Below, in pieces: positions 7,155 through 14,279 of a DNA stretch of 15,413 bases (position 1 is the first letter of the stretch; each line of letters opens with the position of its first letter). The stretch spans positions 1 through 15,413 of the forward strand of contig CALEPR010000088.1 in NCBI GenBank assembly GCA_937910665.1, in the 5' to 3' direction. The position numbers were made by a program, and so were the translations under genes. The notes below the pieces were generated by a model. It did not search any database, was not told the origin of the DNA, and saw nothing but the letters and a program-made list of their open reading frames with translations. Origin of the DNA: an uncultured Selenomonadales bacterium (GTDB lineage: Bacteria > Bacillota > Negativicutes > Selenomonadales > Selenomonadaceae).

Positions 7155-8810
7155 ATGCGAAGTGATATTGTTAAAAAAGGTGCGACGCGTTGTGCGCACA
7201 GAAGTTTGTTTAATGCTAACGGTTTTGGCCCTGAGGAATTGAAAAAACCTTTAATTGGCGTTTGCAATTCTTTCAACGAAATTATCCCGGGACACATGCA
7301 CTTGAGGTCGATAACTGAGGCGGCGAAGTTGGGAGTTGCGTCGGCAGGAGGAACGCCAATTGAATTTCCTGCCATCGCTGTCTGTGACGGAATTGCTATG
7401 GGACATACAGGAATGAAATATTCTCTCGCAAGCCGAGAACTTATTGCCGACTCGATTGAGGCTGTGACAATGGCGAGCGGATTTGATGCGCTGATTTTAA
7501 TTCCGAACTGTGATAAAGTTGTTCCTGGAATGTTGATGGCGGCGGCGAGATTAAATATTCCTTCAGTTATAGTTTCAGGCGGCCCGATGTTGGCAGGAAG
7601 ATTTCACGGCAGAGATGTGAGCGTCAGTCAATGTTTCGAGGCGGCAGGGAAATTTGCGGCAGGACAGATGTCGCAGGAAGAAATGACTGAACTTGAGTCA
7701 AAGGCTTGCCCGGGCTGCGGAAGTTGCTCGGGACTTTTCACGGCGAACACCATGAACTGTTTGAGCGAAGCACTTGGAATGGCTCTGCCGGGAAATGGAA
7801 CAATTCCTGCAGCTTACAATGGCGCGAGATTGATTTTGGCAAAACGCGCAGGAAAAGTTGTCATGGATTTGCTGAAGAAAAATATTTTGCCGCGAGATAT
7901 TTTAACTCGCAAGGCTTTTGAAAATGCAATTACAGTTGACATGGGAATTGGCGGAAGTTCCAATACAGTTTTGCATTTGACGGCGATAGCTCACGAATGT
8001 GGAATTGAAATTCCTGCGGAACTTTTCGATGAAATTTCTGCGCGAACTCCTTACATTACGAAACTTTCTCCTGCAGGAAAACATCATATGCAAGACCTTG
8101 AGGAAGCCGGAGGAATTTCTGCGGTAATGCATGAACTTTCCAAGAAAAATTTGCTCCACCTCGATGCGCTGACAGTCACAGGAACTTTGGGAGAAAGAAT
8201 CGAAGGTGCGGAGATTGAACGCGACGACGTAATTCACAGCGTGGAAAATCCTTACAGACCGACAGGCGGCATTGCAATTTTGAAAGGAAATCTCTGCCCC
8301 GACTGCGCGGTTGTCAAAGCGTCTGCCGTTGCCGACGATATGCTTGTCTACAAAGGCAAGGCGAAATGTTTTGACAGCGAAGAAACTGCAATCAATGCGA
8401 TTATGGCGAGCGAAATTCACGATGGCGATGTTGTTGTAATTCGCTACGAAGGGCCTAAAGGCGGACCGGGCATGCAGGAAATGTTGAATCCGACTGCTGC
8501 AATTACAGGAGCAGGTTTGAAAGTCGGCTTGATTACTGACGGCAGATTTTCCGGAGCAAGTCAAGGAGCTTGTATCGGACACATTTCGCCCGAAGCTATG
8601 GAAGGAGGTCCAATCGCGCTGATTCATGACGGCGATATTATTTCAATCGACATTCCGAACAGAAAATTGGAACTTGAAGTTTCGGACGACGAACTTGCAA
8701 AACGTCGCGCGGCTTGGGTTAAACCTGAACCGAAAATCAAAACAGGCTACCTTGCGCGTTATGCAAAACTTACAACTTCAGCATCGACAGGCGCGGTTGT
8801 AAATGCTTAA
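7155..8810 (+). CDS. ilvD: Dihydroxy-acid dehydratase
   Basis: Dehydrates 2,3-dihydroxy-isovalerate and 2,3-dihydroxy-3-methylvalerate to the 2-oxo acids in valine, isoleucine and leucine synthesis. The 551 residues fit the family. Visible features are CNSFNEIIPGH (C37), VCDGIAMGH (about 76-84), IPNCDKVVPGM (C119) and CPGCGSCSGLFTANTMNC (C185, C188, C191, C202). Further along are GMALPGNGTIPA, PYRPTGGIAILKGNL, YEGPKGGPGM and LITDGRFSGASQG, whose serine acts as the catalytic base in this family. The cysteine set fits an iron-sulfur IlvD (probably [2Fe-2S], ligands near C37, C119 and C188/C191), making it oxygen-sensitive in an anaerobe. The ATG at 7155 follows aaggag. No other ilv or leu gene is in the window. 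The aminotransferase behind it could be co-transcribed, since no terminator hairpin is seen between them. Confidence 0.97.
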   Translation: MRSDIVKKGATRCAHRSLFNANGFGPEELKKPLIGVCNSFNEIIPGHMHLRSITEAAKLGVASAGGTPIEFPAIAVCDGIAMGHTGMKYSLASRELIADSIEAVTMASGFDALILIPNCDKVVPGMLMAAARLNIPSVIVSGGPMLAGRFHGRDVSVSQCFEAAGKFAAGQMSQEEMTELESKACPGCGSCSGLFTANTMNCLSEALGMALPGNGTIPAAYNGARLILAKRAGKVVMDLLKKNILPRDILTRKAFENAITVDMGIGGSSNTVLHLTAIAHECGIEIPAELFDEISARTPYITKLSPAGKHHMQDLEEAGGISAVMHELSKKNLLHLDALTVTGTLGERIEGAEIERDDVIHSVENPYRPTGGIAILKGNLCPDCAVVKASAVADDMLVYKGKAKCFDSEETAINAIMASEIHDGDVVVIRYEGPKGGPGMQEMLNPTAAITGAGLKVGLITDGRFSGASQGACIGHISPEAMEGGPIALIHDGDIISIDIPNRKLELEVSDDELAKRRAAWVKPEPKIKTGYLARYAKLTTSASTGAVVNA

Positions 8811-8854
8811 AAAATTTTTTTGTTATCTGAATTTTAAAATGGCAGGTGATTAAA

Positions 8855-10045
8855 TTGGTTTCTGAAAAGATGTATGAGCTTGGAACAAAAAAATCTACAA
8901 TCAGAACAATTTTTGAATTTGGAAGAAAGAGAGCGGCAGAGGTCGGCGAAGAAAATATTTTTGACTTCAGTTTGGGAAATCCAAATGTTCCGACTCCGAA
9001 CTTCGTGAAAGATGCGGCGATTGAAATTTTGCAAAACTATGAACCTTCCGCAGTTCATGGCTACACAGTCGCGCCGGGCAATCCGGAAGTTCGAGAAACT
9101 TTGGCAAAAAGTATCAATGACAGATTCGGAACAAATTTTGCGGGAAAAAATTTATTTGTCACGGCGGGAGCGGCGGCGGCAATTACAATTTGTTTCAAAG
9201 CTTTAACCGAAGTTGACGACGAATTTATAACTTTTGCGCCATACTTTCCTGAATATAAAGTTTTTGTAGAATCTGTCGGCGCTAAATTAAAAGTTGTACC
9301 TGCGCAAACTTCCGATTGGCAAATTAATTTTGATGAATTTGTAAAAATTTTATCGCCGAAAACTAAAGCCGTTATCATAAATTCTCCCAATAATCCTTCG
9401 GGCGCGGTTTATTCCGAAGAAACTATCAAAAAACTTTCCGAAATTTTAACCGAAAAATCTAAAGAATTTGGTCGCGAAATTTTTATAATTTCTGATGAAC
9501 CTTACCGCGAAATTGCTTACGGCATTGAAGTTCCGTACGTTCCAAAATTTTATAAAAATACTTTGGTCTGTTATTCTTACAGCAAAAGTTTTTCATTGCC
9601 GGGCGAAAGGATTGGTTATATTATCGTGCCTGATGAAGTTGAAGATTTTGGAAAAATTTTTGGAGCAATCGCAGGTGCGGCAAGAGTTTTAACTCATGTG
9701 AATGCGCCGAGTTTGTGGCAGTTGGTTGTAGCAAAATGTGCAGGAAAACCTTCAGACATTTCTATTTATGAAAAAAATGCAAAACTTTTGTATGAAGGTT
9801 TAATCGAGGCAGGTTTCGAGTGCGTAAAGCCGCAGGGAGCGTTCTATCTCTTTCCGAAAGCTCTTGAGTCGGACGATTATGCTTTCTGCGAGCGAGCGAA
9901 GAAATATGACTTGCTTTTAGTCCCGGGCGCAGACTTCGGCGCGGCAGGATATTTTCGCGCCGCTTACTGCATAAAAACTGAAACTATTGAAAGAAGTTTG
10001 CCGCTGTTCAAAAAGTTGGCGGCTGAATATCGTAAATCGCAATAA
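8855..10045 (+). CDS. PLP-dependent class I/II aminotransferase
   Basis: A 396-residue fold-type I aminotransferase that exchanges amino groups between an amino acid and a 2-oxo acid. Key elements are the N-terminal SLGNPNVPTP (substrate arm), VTAGAAAAI (cofactor phosphate region), NSPNNPSGAVYS (N180), ISDEPYREI (D214, Y217), the PLP lysine in YSYSKSFSLPGERIGY (K244, R252) and a C-terminal GADFGAAGYFRAAYC, where the arginine should bind the substrate carboxylate. The start is TTG 8855: cagg at 8843-8846 is 8 nt upstream, and GTG 8846 would lie within the Shine-Dalgarno. Substrate cannot be read from sequence; aspartate, alanine and aromatic amino acids are all possible. Being next to ilvD, it might act on branched-chain 2-oxo acids, and being convergent with paaK, on aromatic ones. 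Both are guesses. Confidence 0.9.
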   Translation: MVSEKMYELGTKKSTIRTIFEFGRKRAAEVGEENIFDFSLGNPNVPTPNFVKDAAIEILQNYEPSAVHGYTVAPGNPEVRETLAKSINDRFGTNFAGKNLFVTAGAAAAITICFKALTEVDDEFITFAPYFPEYKVFVESVGAKLKVVPAQTSDWQINFDEFVKILSPKTKAVIINSPNNPSGAVYSEETIKKLSEILTEKSKEFGREIFIISDEPYREIAYGIEVPYVPKFYKNTLVCYSYSKSFSLPGERIGYIIVPDEVEDFGKIFGAIAGAARVLTHVNAPSLWQLVVAKCAGKPSDISIYEKNAKLLYEGLIEAGFECVKPQGAFYLFPKALESDDYAFCERAKKYDLLLVPGADFGAAGYFRAAYCIKTETIERSLPLFKKLAAEYRKSQ

Positions 10046-10083
10046 TATGAAATCGGATTCGCAGCTTATTGGTGGATAATTTG

Positions 10084-10165
10084 ATAATTAAGAATTAGTA
10101 GTTAGGAATGAGGAAAGTTTTTCAATTCCCAACTACTAATTTTTAACGCCTAATTTCTAATTGAC
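10084..10165. repeat. Palindromic intergenic element
   Basis: The arms aattagtagttaggaa (10093-10108) and ttcccaactactaatt (10126-10141) are reverse complements at 15 of 16 positions, around a 17-nt loop. Flanking aattaagaattag (10087-10099) and ctaatttctaatt (10150-10162) form a second, alternative pairing of the outer arms. Short stretches of the left arm resemble 1520-1539, and sequence just right of the element resembles 4574-4588. This looks like a small non-coding dispersed palindrome, possibly folded in RNA, in the space between two convergent transcripts. Confidence 0.7.
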
Positions 10166-10188
10166 CTGTGCCCTGAACCTGTGAATAT

Positions 10189-10400
10189 AATTTCTAAAAT
10201 TTTTCTGCAAAAAAAAGTCGGAAACTTTTCCGAGTAAAATTTTTTTTCTAAAATGTTTGCCCGAGCAATTTCTAAAATTTTTCTGCAAAAAAAAAGTTGG
10301 AAACTTTTCCGAGTAAAATTTTTTTTCTAAAATGTTTGCCCGAGCAATTTATAAAATTTTTCTGCAAAAAAGTCGGAAACTTTTCCGAGTAAAATTTTTT
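10189..10400. repeat. Tandem array of three 78-bp units, each with a bidirectional terminator-like hairpin
   Basis: Unit 1 is 10189-10266 (78 bp), unit 2 is 10267-10345 (79 bp), and unit 3 is 10346-10400 (partial, ending at the stop of the ACT gene). Each has an A run of 8, 9 or 6, then a hairpin tcggaaa-ct-tttccga, then gtaaaa and a T run of 8, 8 or 7. Hairpins lie at 10218-10233, 10297-10312 and 10373-10388. Unit 2 has one c-to-t change that keeps pairing as G.T. The stretch between hairpins contains tttgcccgagcaa, with a smaller ttgc/gcaa inverted repeat. A and T tracts on both sides make each hairpin usable in both directions, fitting the convergent genes on either side. Confidence 0.88.
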
Positions 10401-10826
10401 TCAAACTGCTGCAACTTCTTCCTGAATTAAAGATTTTAAACCTTTTCCTTTCAGAACTGTTTCGGCATTTTTTGTATCTTTCACGCGGAAAATCATGAAC
10501 GCATCATTTTTCCCCGCGAAGGCATACATATATTCGACATTTATATTTGCATCGCTGAACGCCTGCAAAAGTTTGTCAAGACTGCCTGTCTGATCCGAAA
10601 TTTTGTAAGCCAAAACAGGAGTCACCGACGCGACAAAATTTTCTTCCTTCAAAACATTTGTAGCCTCGTAAACGTCGTTGACCAACATTCTGACAATTCC
10701 AAATTCGCTGGTATCTGCAAGAGACAGAGCGCGAATATTTATGTTGTGACTTGCCAAAACTGCCGTAAGTTTTTTTAAAGTTCCCGGTTTATTTTCCAGA
10801 AAAACTGAAACTTGATTGACGCTCAT
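10401..10826 (-). CDS. Tandem ACT-domain protein
   Basis: A 141-residue cytosolic protein made of two ACT domains, about residues 1-70 (MSVNQVSVFLENKPGTLKKL, then NIRALSLADTSEFGIVRMLV) and 71-141 (VLAYKISDQTGSLDKLLQAF, then NVEYMYAFAGKNDAFMIFRV). ACT domains bind amino acids. Proteins of this two-domain type are often encoded directly after phenylacetate-CoA ligase and indolepyruvate ferredoxin oxidoreductase genes in anaerobes, and are presumed to sense aromatic or other amino acids. Here it follows paaK on the same strand with a 15-nt gap that contains its ggaggtg ribosome binding site, so the two form an operon. No enzyme domain is fused. Its stop codon touches the last repeat unit of the terminator array. 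Confidence 0.9.
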   Translation of the reverse strand: MSVNQVSVFLENKPGTLKKLTAVLASHNINIRALSLADTSEFGIVRMLVNDVYEATNVLKEENFVASVTPVLAYKISDQTGSLDKLLQAFSDANINVEYMYAFAGKNDAFMIFRVKDTKNAETVLKGKGLKSLIQEEVAAV

Positions 10827-10841
10827 TAAAAATCACCTCCA

Positions 10842-12143
10842 TTAAATTTTCCTCTTGTCGACAACGCGGACAGCTTTTCCTTCGCTGCGCGTGATAGTTT
10901 TCGGAGCGACTAAAGTAACTTTTGCCTTGATTCCGAGCATAGACTTCAAGCCGTCCTCCAAAACTTTTTTCCGCGCCTGAACTTCGCCAACATTATCTGT
11001 AAACATGTCGGGAGTCATCTCAACATTTATGTCAAAGGTGTCGGTGTTGTTAATTCTGTCCACAATAATTTGATAATTTGCCGCATAGCCGTTGTTGAGC
11101 AGAACAGTTTCAATCTGACTTGGGAAAACATTCACGCCGCGAATAATCAGCATATCGTCGCTGCGACCTTTCGGTTTTGCCATTCTGATATGAGTTCTTC
11201 CGCAAGAACATTTTTCGCGTGTCAAAGTGCAAATATCTCTGGTTCTGTATCTCAAAAGCGGAAATGCTTTTTTGTCCAACGAAGTGAAAACCAATTCTCC
11301 CTGAGTTCCTTCCGGCAAAACTTCTCCTGTATCAGGATCAATAATTTCTGCAATGAAGTGATCTTCGTTAATGTGCATTCCATGTTGGTCGGAACATTCA
11401 AAGGAAACTCCGGGACCGGAAATTTCTGTCAAGCCGTAAATGTCATATGCTTTTATTCCCAAAGTTTTTTCAATGTCGCGGCGCATTTCTTCCGACCAGG
11501 CCTCTGCACCAAAAATTCCTGCCTTCAGAGGAATATCTTCAGGTTTCAAACCCATTTCCTTCATCGACTCTGCCAAGTAAGCCGCATAACTCGGAGTACA
11601 ACAAAGAATTGTCGCGCTCAAATCCATGATGAACATAATTTGACGCTCGGTATTTCCGCTGCTTTGCGGAATTGTCAAACAGCCGACTTTGTGACTGCCG
11701 CCGTCAAGTCCTGCGCCGCCCGTGAAAAGCCCATAGCCGTAGGAAACTTGCACAACGTCTTCATTACTTCCGCCGGCGGCGACGATTGCGCGGGCGCAAC
11801 ACTCATTCCACATATCAATATCGCCCTGAGTGTAGAAGGCGACAACGCGCTTTCCTGTCGTGCCGGAAGTCGAATGAATCCTCACGCACTCTTTCAAATC
11901 ACAGCCGAGCAAACCATAAGGATAAGCCGCTTTTAAATCTGCCTTCGACAAAAATGGCAACTTGTGTAGATCATCAATGCCTTTAATGTCGTCGGGCGTT
12001 ACTCCTTTCTCCTCCATTTTTTTGCGATAGTAAGGAACATTGTCCCAGACGTGACGAACCTGTTTCGGAAGTTTTTCATTCTGAATTTCTCTCAACTTTT
12101 CAACAGGTGCACACTCAATTTCTTCTTGAAAATAACGCTCCAT
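10842..12143 (-). CDS. paaK: Phenylacetate-CoA ligase family AMP-forming enzyme
   Basis: A 433-residue acyl-adenylate-forming ligase that activates an aryl acid, typically phenylacetate, to its CoA thioester with ATP. Motifs are the AMP-binding P-loop HSTSGTTGKRV (about 90-100), SYGYGLFTGGAGLDGGSHK, the A5-like motif YDIYGLTEISGPG, FTSLDKKAFPLLRYRTRD (R and D binding the ribose), CSCGRTH, and the C-terminal hinge DDMLIIRGVNVFPSQIE. A terminal catalytic lysine region, ITRSEGKAVRVVDKR, is also present. In fermenting anaerobes this subfamily, paired with an ACT protein, usually accompanies indolepyruvate oxidoreductase (iorAB) and works in aromatic amino acid fermentation or synthesis from aryl acids. 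iorAB is not in this window. The ATG at 12143 has gaggt upstream, and a well-formed promoter lies at 12196-12224. True substrate is uncertain. Confidence 0.93.
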   Translation of the reverse strand: MERYFQEEIECAPVEKLREIQNEKLPKQVRHVWDNVPYYRKKMEEKGVTPDDIKGIDDLHKLPFLSKADLKAAYPYGLLGCDLKECVRIHSTSGTTGKRVVAFYTQGDIDMWNECCARAIVAAGGSNEDVVQVSYGYGLFTGGAGLDGGSHKVGCLTIPQSSGNTERQIMFIMDLSATILCCTPSYAAYLAESMKEMGLKPEDIPLKAGIFGAEAWSEEMRRDIEKTLGIKAYDIYGLTEISGPGVSFECSDQHGMHINEDHFIAEIIDPDTGEVLPEGTQGELVFTSLDKKAFPLLRYRTRDICTLTREKCSCGRTHIRMAKPKGRSDDMLIIRGVNVFPSQIETVLLNNGYAANYQIIVDRINNTDTFDINVEMTPDMFTDNVGEVQARKKVLEDGLKSMLGIKAKVTLVAPKTITRSEGKAVRVVDKRKI

Positions 12144-12195
12144 AAATTTACCTCACTTTCTGTTCAGGAAAAAAATTCTTTCCTAAAACAAATTT

Positions 12196-12224
12196 ATTAT
12201 ACTTCGCCGAAAAAAATTTGTCAC
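12196..12224 (-). promoter_or_regulatory. Sigma-A promoter for paaK and the ACT gene
   Basis: Read on the minus strand, GTGACA (12224-12219) and TATAAT (12201-12196) are separated by exactly 17 nt, a near-consensus promoter. Transcription would start near 12189, about 45 nt before the paaK ATG. A small 6-bp inverted repeat (aggaaa 12166-12171 with tttcct 12179-12184) falls at the very 5' end of the predicted transcript. Confidence 0.72.
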
Positions 12225-12330
12225 TATTTATATTTCAAATATCAGAAGCTGTATTCACAAATTCACATACTACAAGATTTAAAATTTTTTGGCAGGAAAT
12301 GAAAAAAAAAAATTGAATAACTCTGGCACA

Positions 12331-12344
12331 GTGATTTATGTCAC
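12331..12344. promoter_or_regulatory. CRP/FNR-family operator (GTGA-N6-TCAC)
   Basis: GTGA (12331-12334) and TCAC (12341-12344) are separated by 6 nt. This perfect palindrome matches the core of CRP-type binding sites and lies 37 nt before the dcuB ATG. It is the only such perfect site I noticed between the divergent paaK and dcuB genes. In E. coli dcuB is controlled by FNR, CRP and DcuSR. A CRP-superfamily regulator here is inferred from the operator and from that precedent. Whether it activates or represses depends on the promoter, which I cannot place with confidence. Confidence 0.6.
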
Positions 12345-12381
12345 GGTAGAAAAAATTTTTTTTAGGAGAGGGTGTGAGTTT

Positions 12382-13722
12382 ATGGAAATGGCATTAGGCT
12401 TTCTGGTATTGCTGGCGTGTTTGCTCGTCGGTGTACGTCATGGCGGTATTGGATTGGCAGTCATCAGTGGCATCGGACTTGTAGTCTTTGTGTTTGTGTT
12501 TCACTACAAGCCCGGCAGTCCGCCAATAGATGTTATGCTGACAATTTTGGCAGTCGTAACCTGTGCGGGCTTTCTGCAAACTTCAGGCGGCTTGACAGTC
12601 ATGCTCCAGTATGCGGAAAGATTTTTAAGAAACAATCCGAAACATGTTACAATTTTAGCTCCGCTCACAACTTGGTTTTTAACTGTGTTGTGCGGAACAG
12701 GTCACGTCGTCTACACAATGTTCCCGATCATCTACGACATAGCGATTAAGCAAAATATTCGTCCCGAGCGTCCTATGGCAGTTTCTTCAGTCGCGTCGCA
12801 GATGGGAATTTGTGCGTCGCCGGTATCAGTTGCAATAGTTTCTATTGTGGGATTTATGTCGGCGGCAGGATACAATTATACAGTCCTGCAACTTTTGGCA
12901 GTTTCAATTCCTGCAACGGGACTGGGAGTATTTTTCGCGGCACTTTGGAGTTACAGACGCGGCAAAGAACTTGCCGACGATCCGGAGTTTCAAGAATTTA
13001 TCAAAGATCCCGAAAACAAAGCGTATGTTTATGGCGAATCCGAATCACTTCAAGGTAAACAACTTCCTTCAAGCTATTATCACGCGATGTACATTTTCTT
13101 CACAGGCATCATTGTCATTGCGGTTCTCGGAAACTTCCCTGACCTCCTGCCACATTTCCCCGACGCAAAAGGAAACTTGAAGGCGGTCGGAATGACGGCT
13201 GTTATTCAGATGGTTATGCTTTTGGTTGCGGCAGTAATTTTGTTCGTCTGCAAAGTCAAGGCGAAGGACGTCGGCAACAGTCAAGTTTTTAAATCAGGTA
13301 TCGTCGCGCTTGTTTCGGTTTACGGCGTTGCTTGGATGGCAAATACTTGTTTTGGAGCGCACATGACTTTTCTGAAAGATTTCTTGGGAAATGCTGTAGC
13401 GGAATATCCTTGGGCGTTTGCAATTATCGCGTTCTTGACTTCAAAACTTGTCAATTCTCAGGCAGCGGCGATTGCCATTGTCTTTCCAATGGCTTTGAGC
13501 GTTGGAATGGATCCTGTCATCATCATGTCATTTATCAGCGCATGTTACGGTTACTTCTTCCTGCCGACTTATCCTTCAGACCTTGCTTGTATCGGTTTTG
13601 ACCGCTCGGGTACGACAAAGATTGGAAAATATATTTTGAATCACTCCTTCATGATTCCGGGTCTTATCGGTGTCATTAGCGGTTGCTGTGTCGGTTTTGT
13701 AATGGCGCACATTGTTTTGTAA
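12382..13722 (+). CDS. dcuB: Anaerobic C4-dicarboxylate antiporter DcuB
   Basis: Inner-membrane carrier that exchanges fumarate, malate or aspartate for succinate during anaerobic fumarate respiration or fermentation. It has 446 residues, the same length as E. coli DcuB. Closely matching landmarks are GVRHGGIGLAVISGIGLVVFVFVFH, PGSPPIDVML, LCGTGHVVYTMFPIIYDIAI, NIRPERPMAVSS, ASPVSVAIVS, DPENKAYVYG, SKLVNSQAAA, CYGYFFLPTYPSDLACIGFDRSGTT and LNHSFMIPGLIG. About ten or more hydrophobic segments are visible. The ATG at 12382 gives the standard N-terminus and follows aggagaggg. In-frame codons further up would overlap the operator. It is divergent from paaK, preceded by a GTGA-N6-TCAC operator, and ends in a hairpin terminator. 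DcuA and DcuB are paralogous; the RPERPM and DPENKAYVYG details favour DcuB. No fumarase, aspartase or fumarate reductase gene is next to it here. Confidence 0.95.
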   Translation: MEMALGFLVLLACLLVGVRHGGIGLAVISGIGLVVFVFVFHYKPGSPPIDVMLTILAVVTCAGFLQTSGGLTVMLQYAERFLRNNPKHVTILAPLTTWFLTVLCGTGHVVYTMFPIIYDIAIKQNIRPERPMAVSSVASQMGICASPVSVAIVSIVGFMSAAGYNYTVLQLLAVSIPATGLGVFFAALWSYRRGKELADDPEFQEFIKDPENKAYVYGESESLQGKQLPSSYYHAMYIFFTGIIVIAVLGNFPDLLPHFPDAKGNLKAVGMTAVIQMVMLLVAAVILFVCKVKAKDVGNSQVFKSGIVALVSVYGVAWMANTCFGAHMTFLKDFLGNAVAEYPWAFAIIAFLTSKLVNSQAAAIAIVFPMALSVGMDPVIIMSFISACYGYFFLPTYPSDLACIGFDRSGTTKIGKYILNHSFMIPGLIGVISGCCVGFVMAHIVL

Positions 13723-13751
13723 AATTTTTTTTTAGCAAAATAAAAAAATTT

Positions 13752-13787
13752 TTTCCTCGACTGAGTTGGTTGAGGAAATTTTTTTTT
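13752..13787 (+). terminator. Rho-independent terminator of dcuB
   Basis: A 10-bp stem, tttcctcgac (13752-13761) and gttgaggaaa (13769-13778), with one G.T pair and a 7-nt loop, is followed by nine T. An A run upstream (13742-13748) would also allow termination from the other side. It begins 29 nt after the dcuB stop. Confidence 0.88.
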
Positions 13788-13920
13788 GCGTGGAAAAATT
13801 TTTTCTTTCACTTCGTTTCGGGCTCGGAAGAGTGTTACTTTTACGTCTGATTCTGAAATGCTTAACACTTCTGCTATCTCTCTATAATTTTTTCCTTCAA
13901 TGTCTCGCAACTGTATCACC
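13779..13920. other. Putative chimeric junction B/C with composition step
   Basis: Left of about 13790 is the dcuB terminator of the AT-rich genome. Right of about 13797 recognisable ECF sigma-factor coding begins on the minus strand with no stop codon of its own. From 13801 to 13920 GC is about 38%, while 13921-13980 is about 62% and the next 60 bases are higher still. The low-GC part uses ata, tta, aga and gta codons, unlike segment B. The join at about 13790-13800 looks artificial, and a second switch near 13910-13920, inside conserved sigma region 4, is possible. Confidence 0.7.
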
Positions 13921-14279
13921 GTCCGCTGTTTTTCGGGCAGGGAGTTGATGACGTCCGCCACCAGACGGTGGGTTTCCTGCTGGGCCATCAGGCGGTCGCC
14001 CTCCGTCAGCCCCTCGTCGGGGCGGTCGTGCAGGGTGTCGTCCAGCGAGATGTTGCGATTTTCCATCTTTTCCTTTCGGTCGATGGCGAGGTTGCGGGCA
14101 GATGCCAAGGCGAACGCCTCCAGATTTGCCACCTGGGCGAGTTCGTCCCGTTTCTGCCACAGTTTCATGAGGGTATCCTGCACGATGTCCTCCGCCTCCT
14201 CCCTGTTCAGGACGATGCGTAAGGCGGTGCGGAAGATGAGGTTCTTCAGCGGTAGGATGTCGTGCTGGAAATTTATCAT
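13797..14279 (-). CDS. ECF-type RNA polymerase sigma factor, C-terminus lost at the junction
   Basis: A sigma-70 family extracytoplasmic-function factor of the Bacteroidota type, directing RNA polymerase to a specific promoter set. Region 2 is seen in LNREEAEDIVQDTLMKLWQKRDEL (about 24-47) and SARNLAIDRKEK. Region 4 is seen in LPEKQRTVIQLRDIEGKNYR followed by EIAEVLSISESDVKVTLFRA (about 114-153), which includes the helix-turn-helix. The ATG at 14279 overlaps the argB stop (ATGA), so it is translationally coupled to argB. After residue 161 the frame continues as a lysine/proline-rich tail through the dcuB terminator and dcuB antisense to 13641, which is not real protein. The last 40 or so residues are encoded by much lower-GC DNA than the rest, so region 4 may come from another strain. 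No anti-sigma factor is visible. Little of the true protein is probably missing. Confidence 0.85.

Noticed and set aside
7902..8627. 241-residue minus-strand frame opposite ilvD
   Set aside because: The composition is atypical (rich in Cys, Arg, Ser and Asn), there is no ribosome binding site, and ilvD on the other strand is unambiguous.
10189..10400. CRISPR-like repeat array
   Set aside because: The units are adjoining near-identical copies without unique spacers, and there are no cas genes.
12254..12283. dcuB promoter TTCACA / TTTAAA
   Set aside because: The spacing is 18 nt with a weak -10, and it would put the operator well inside the transcript. Not firm enough to annotate.
13641..13796. 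C-terminal extension of the sigma factor antisense to dcuB
   Set aside because: It is lysine/proline-rich low-complexity translation of the terminator and the antisense strand of dcuB, produced by the junction.
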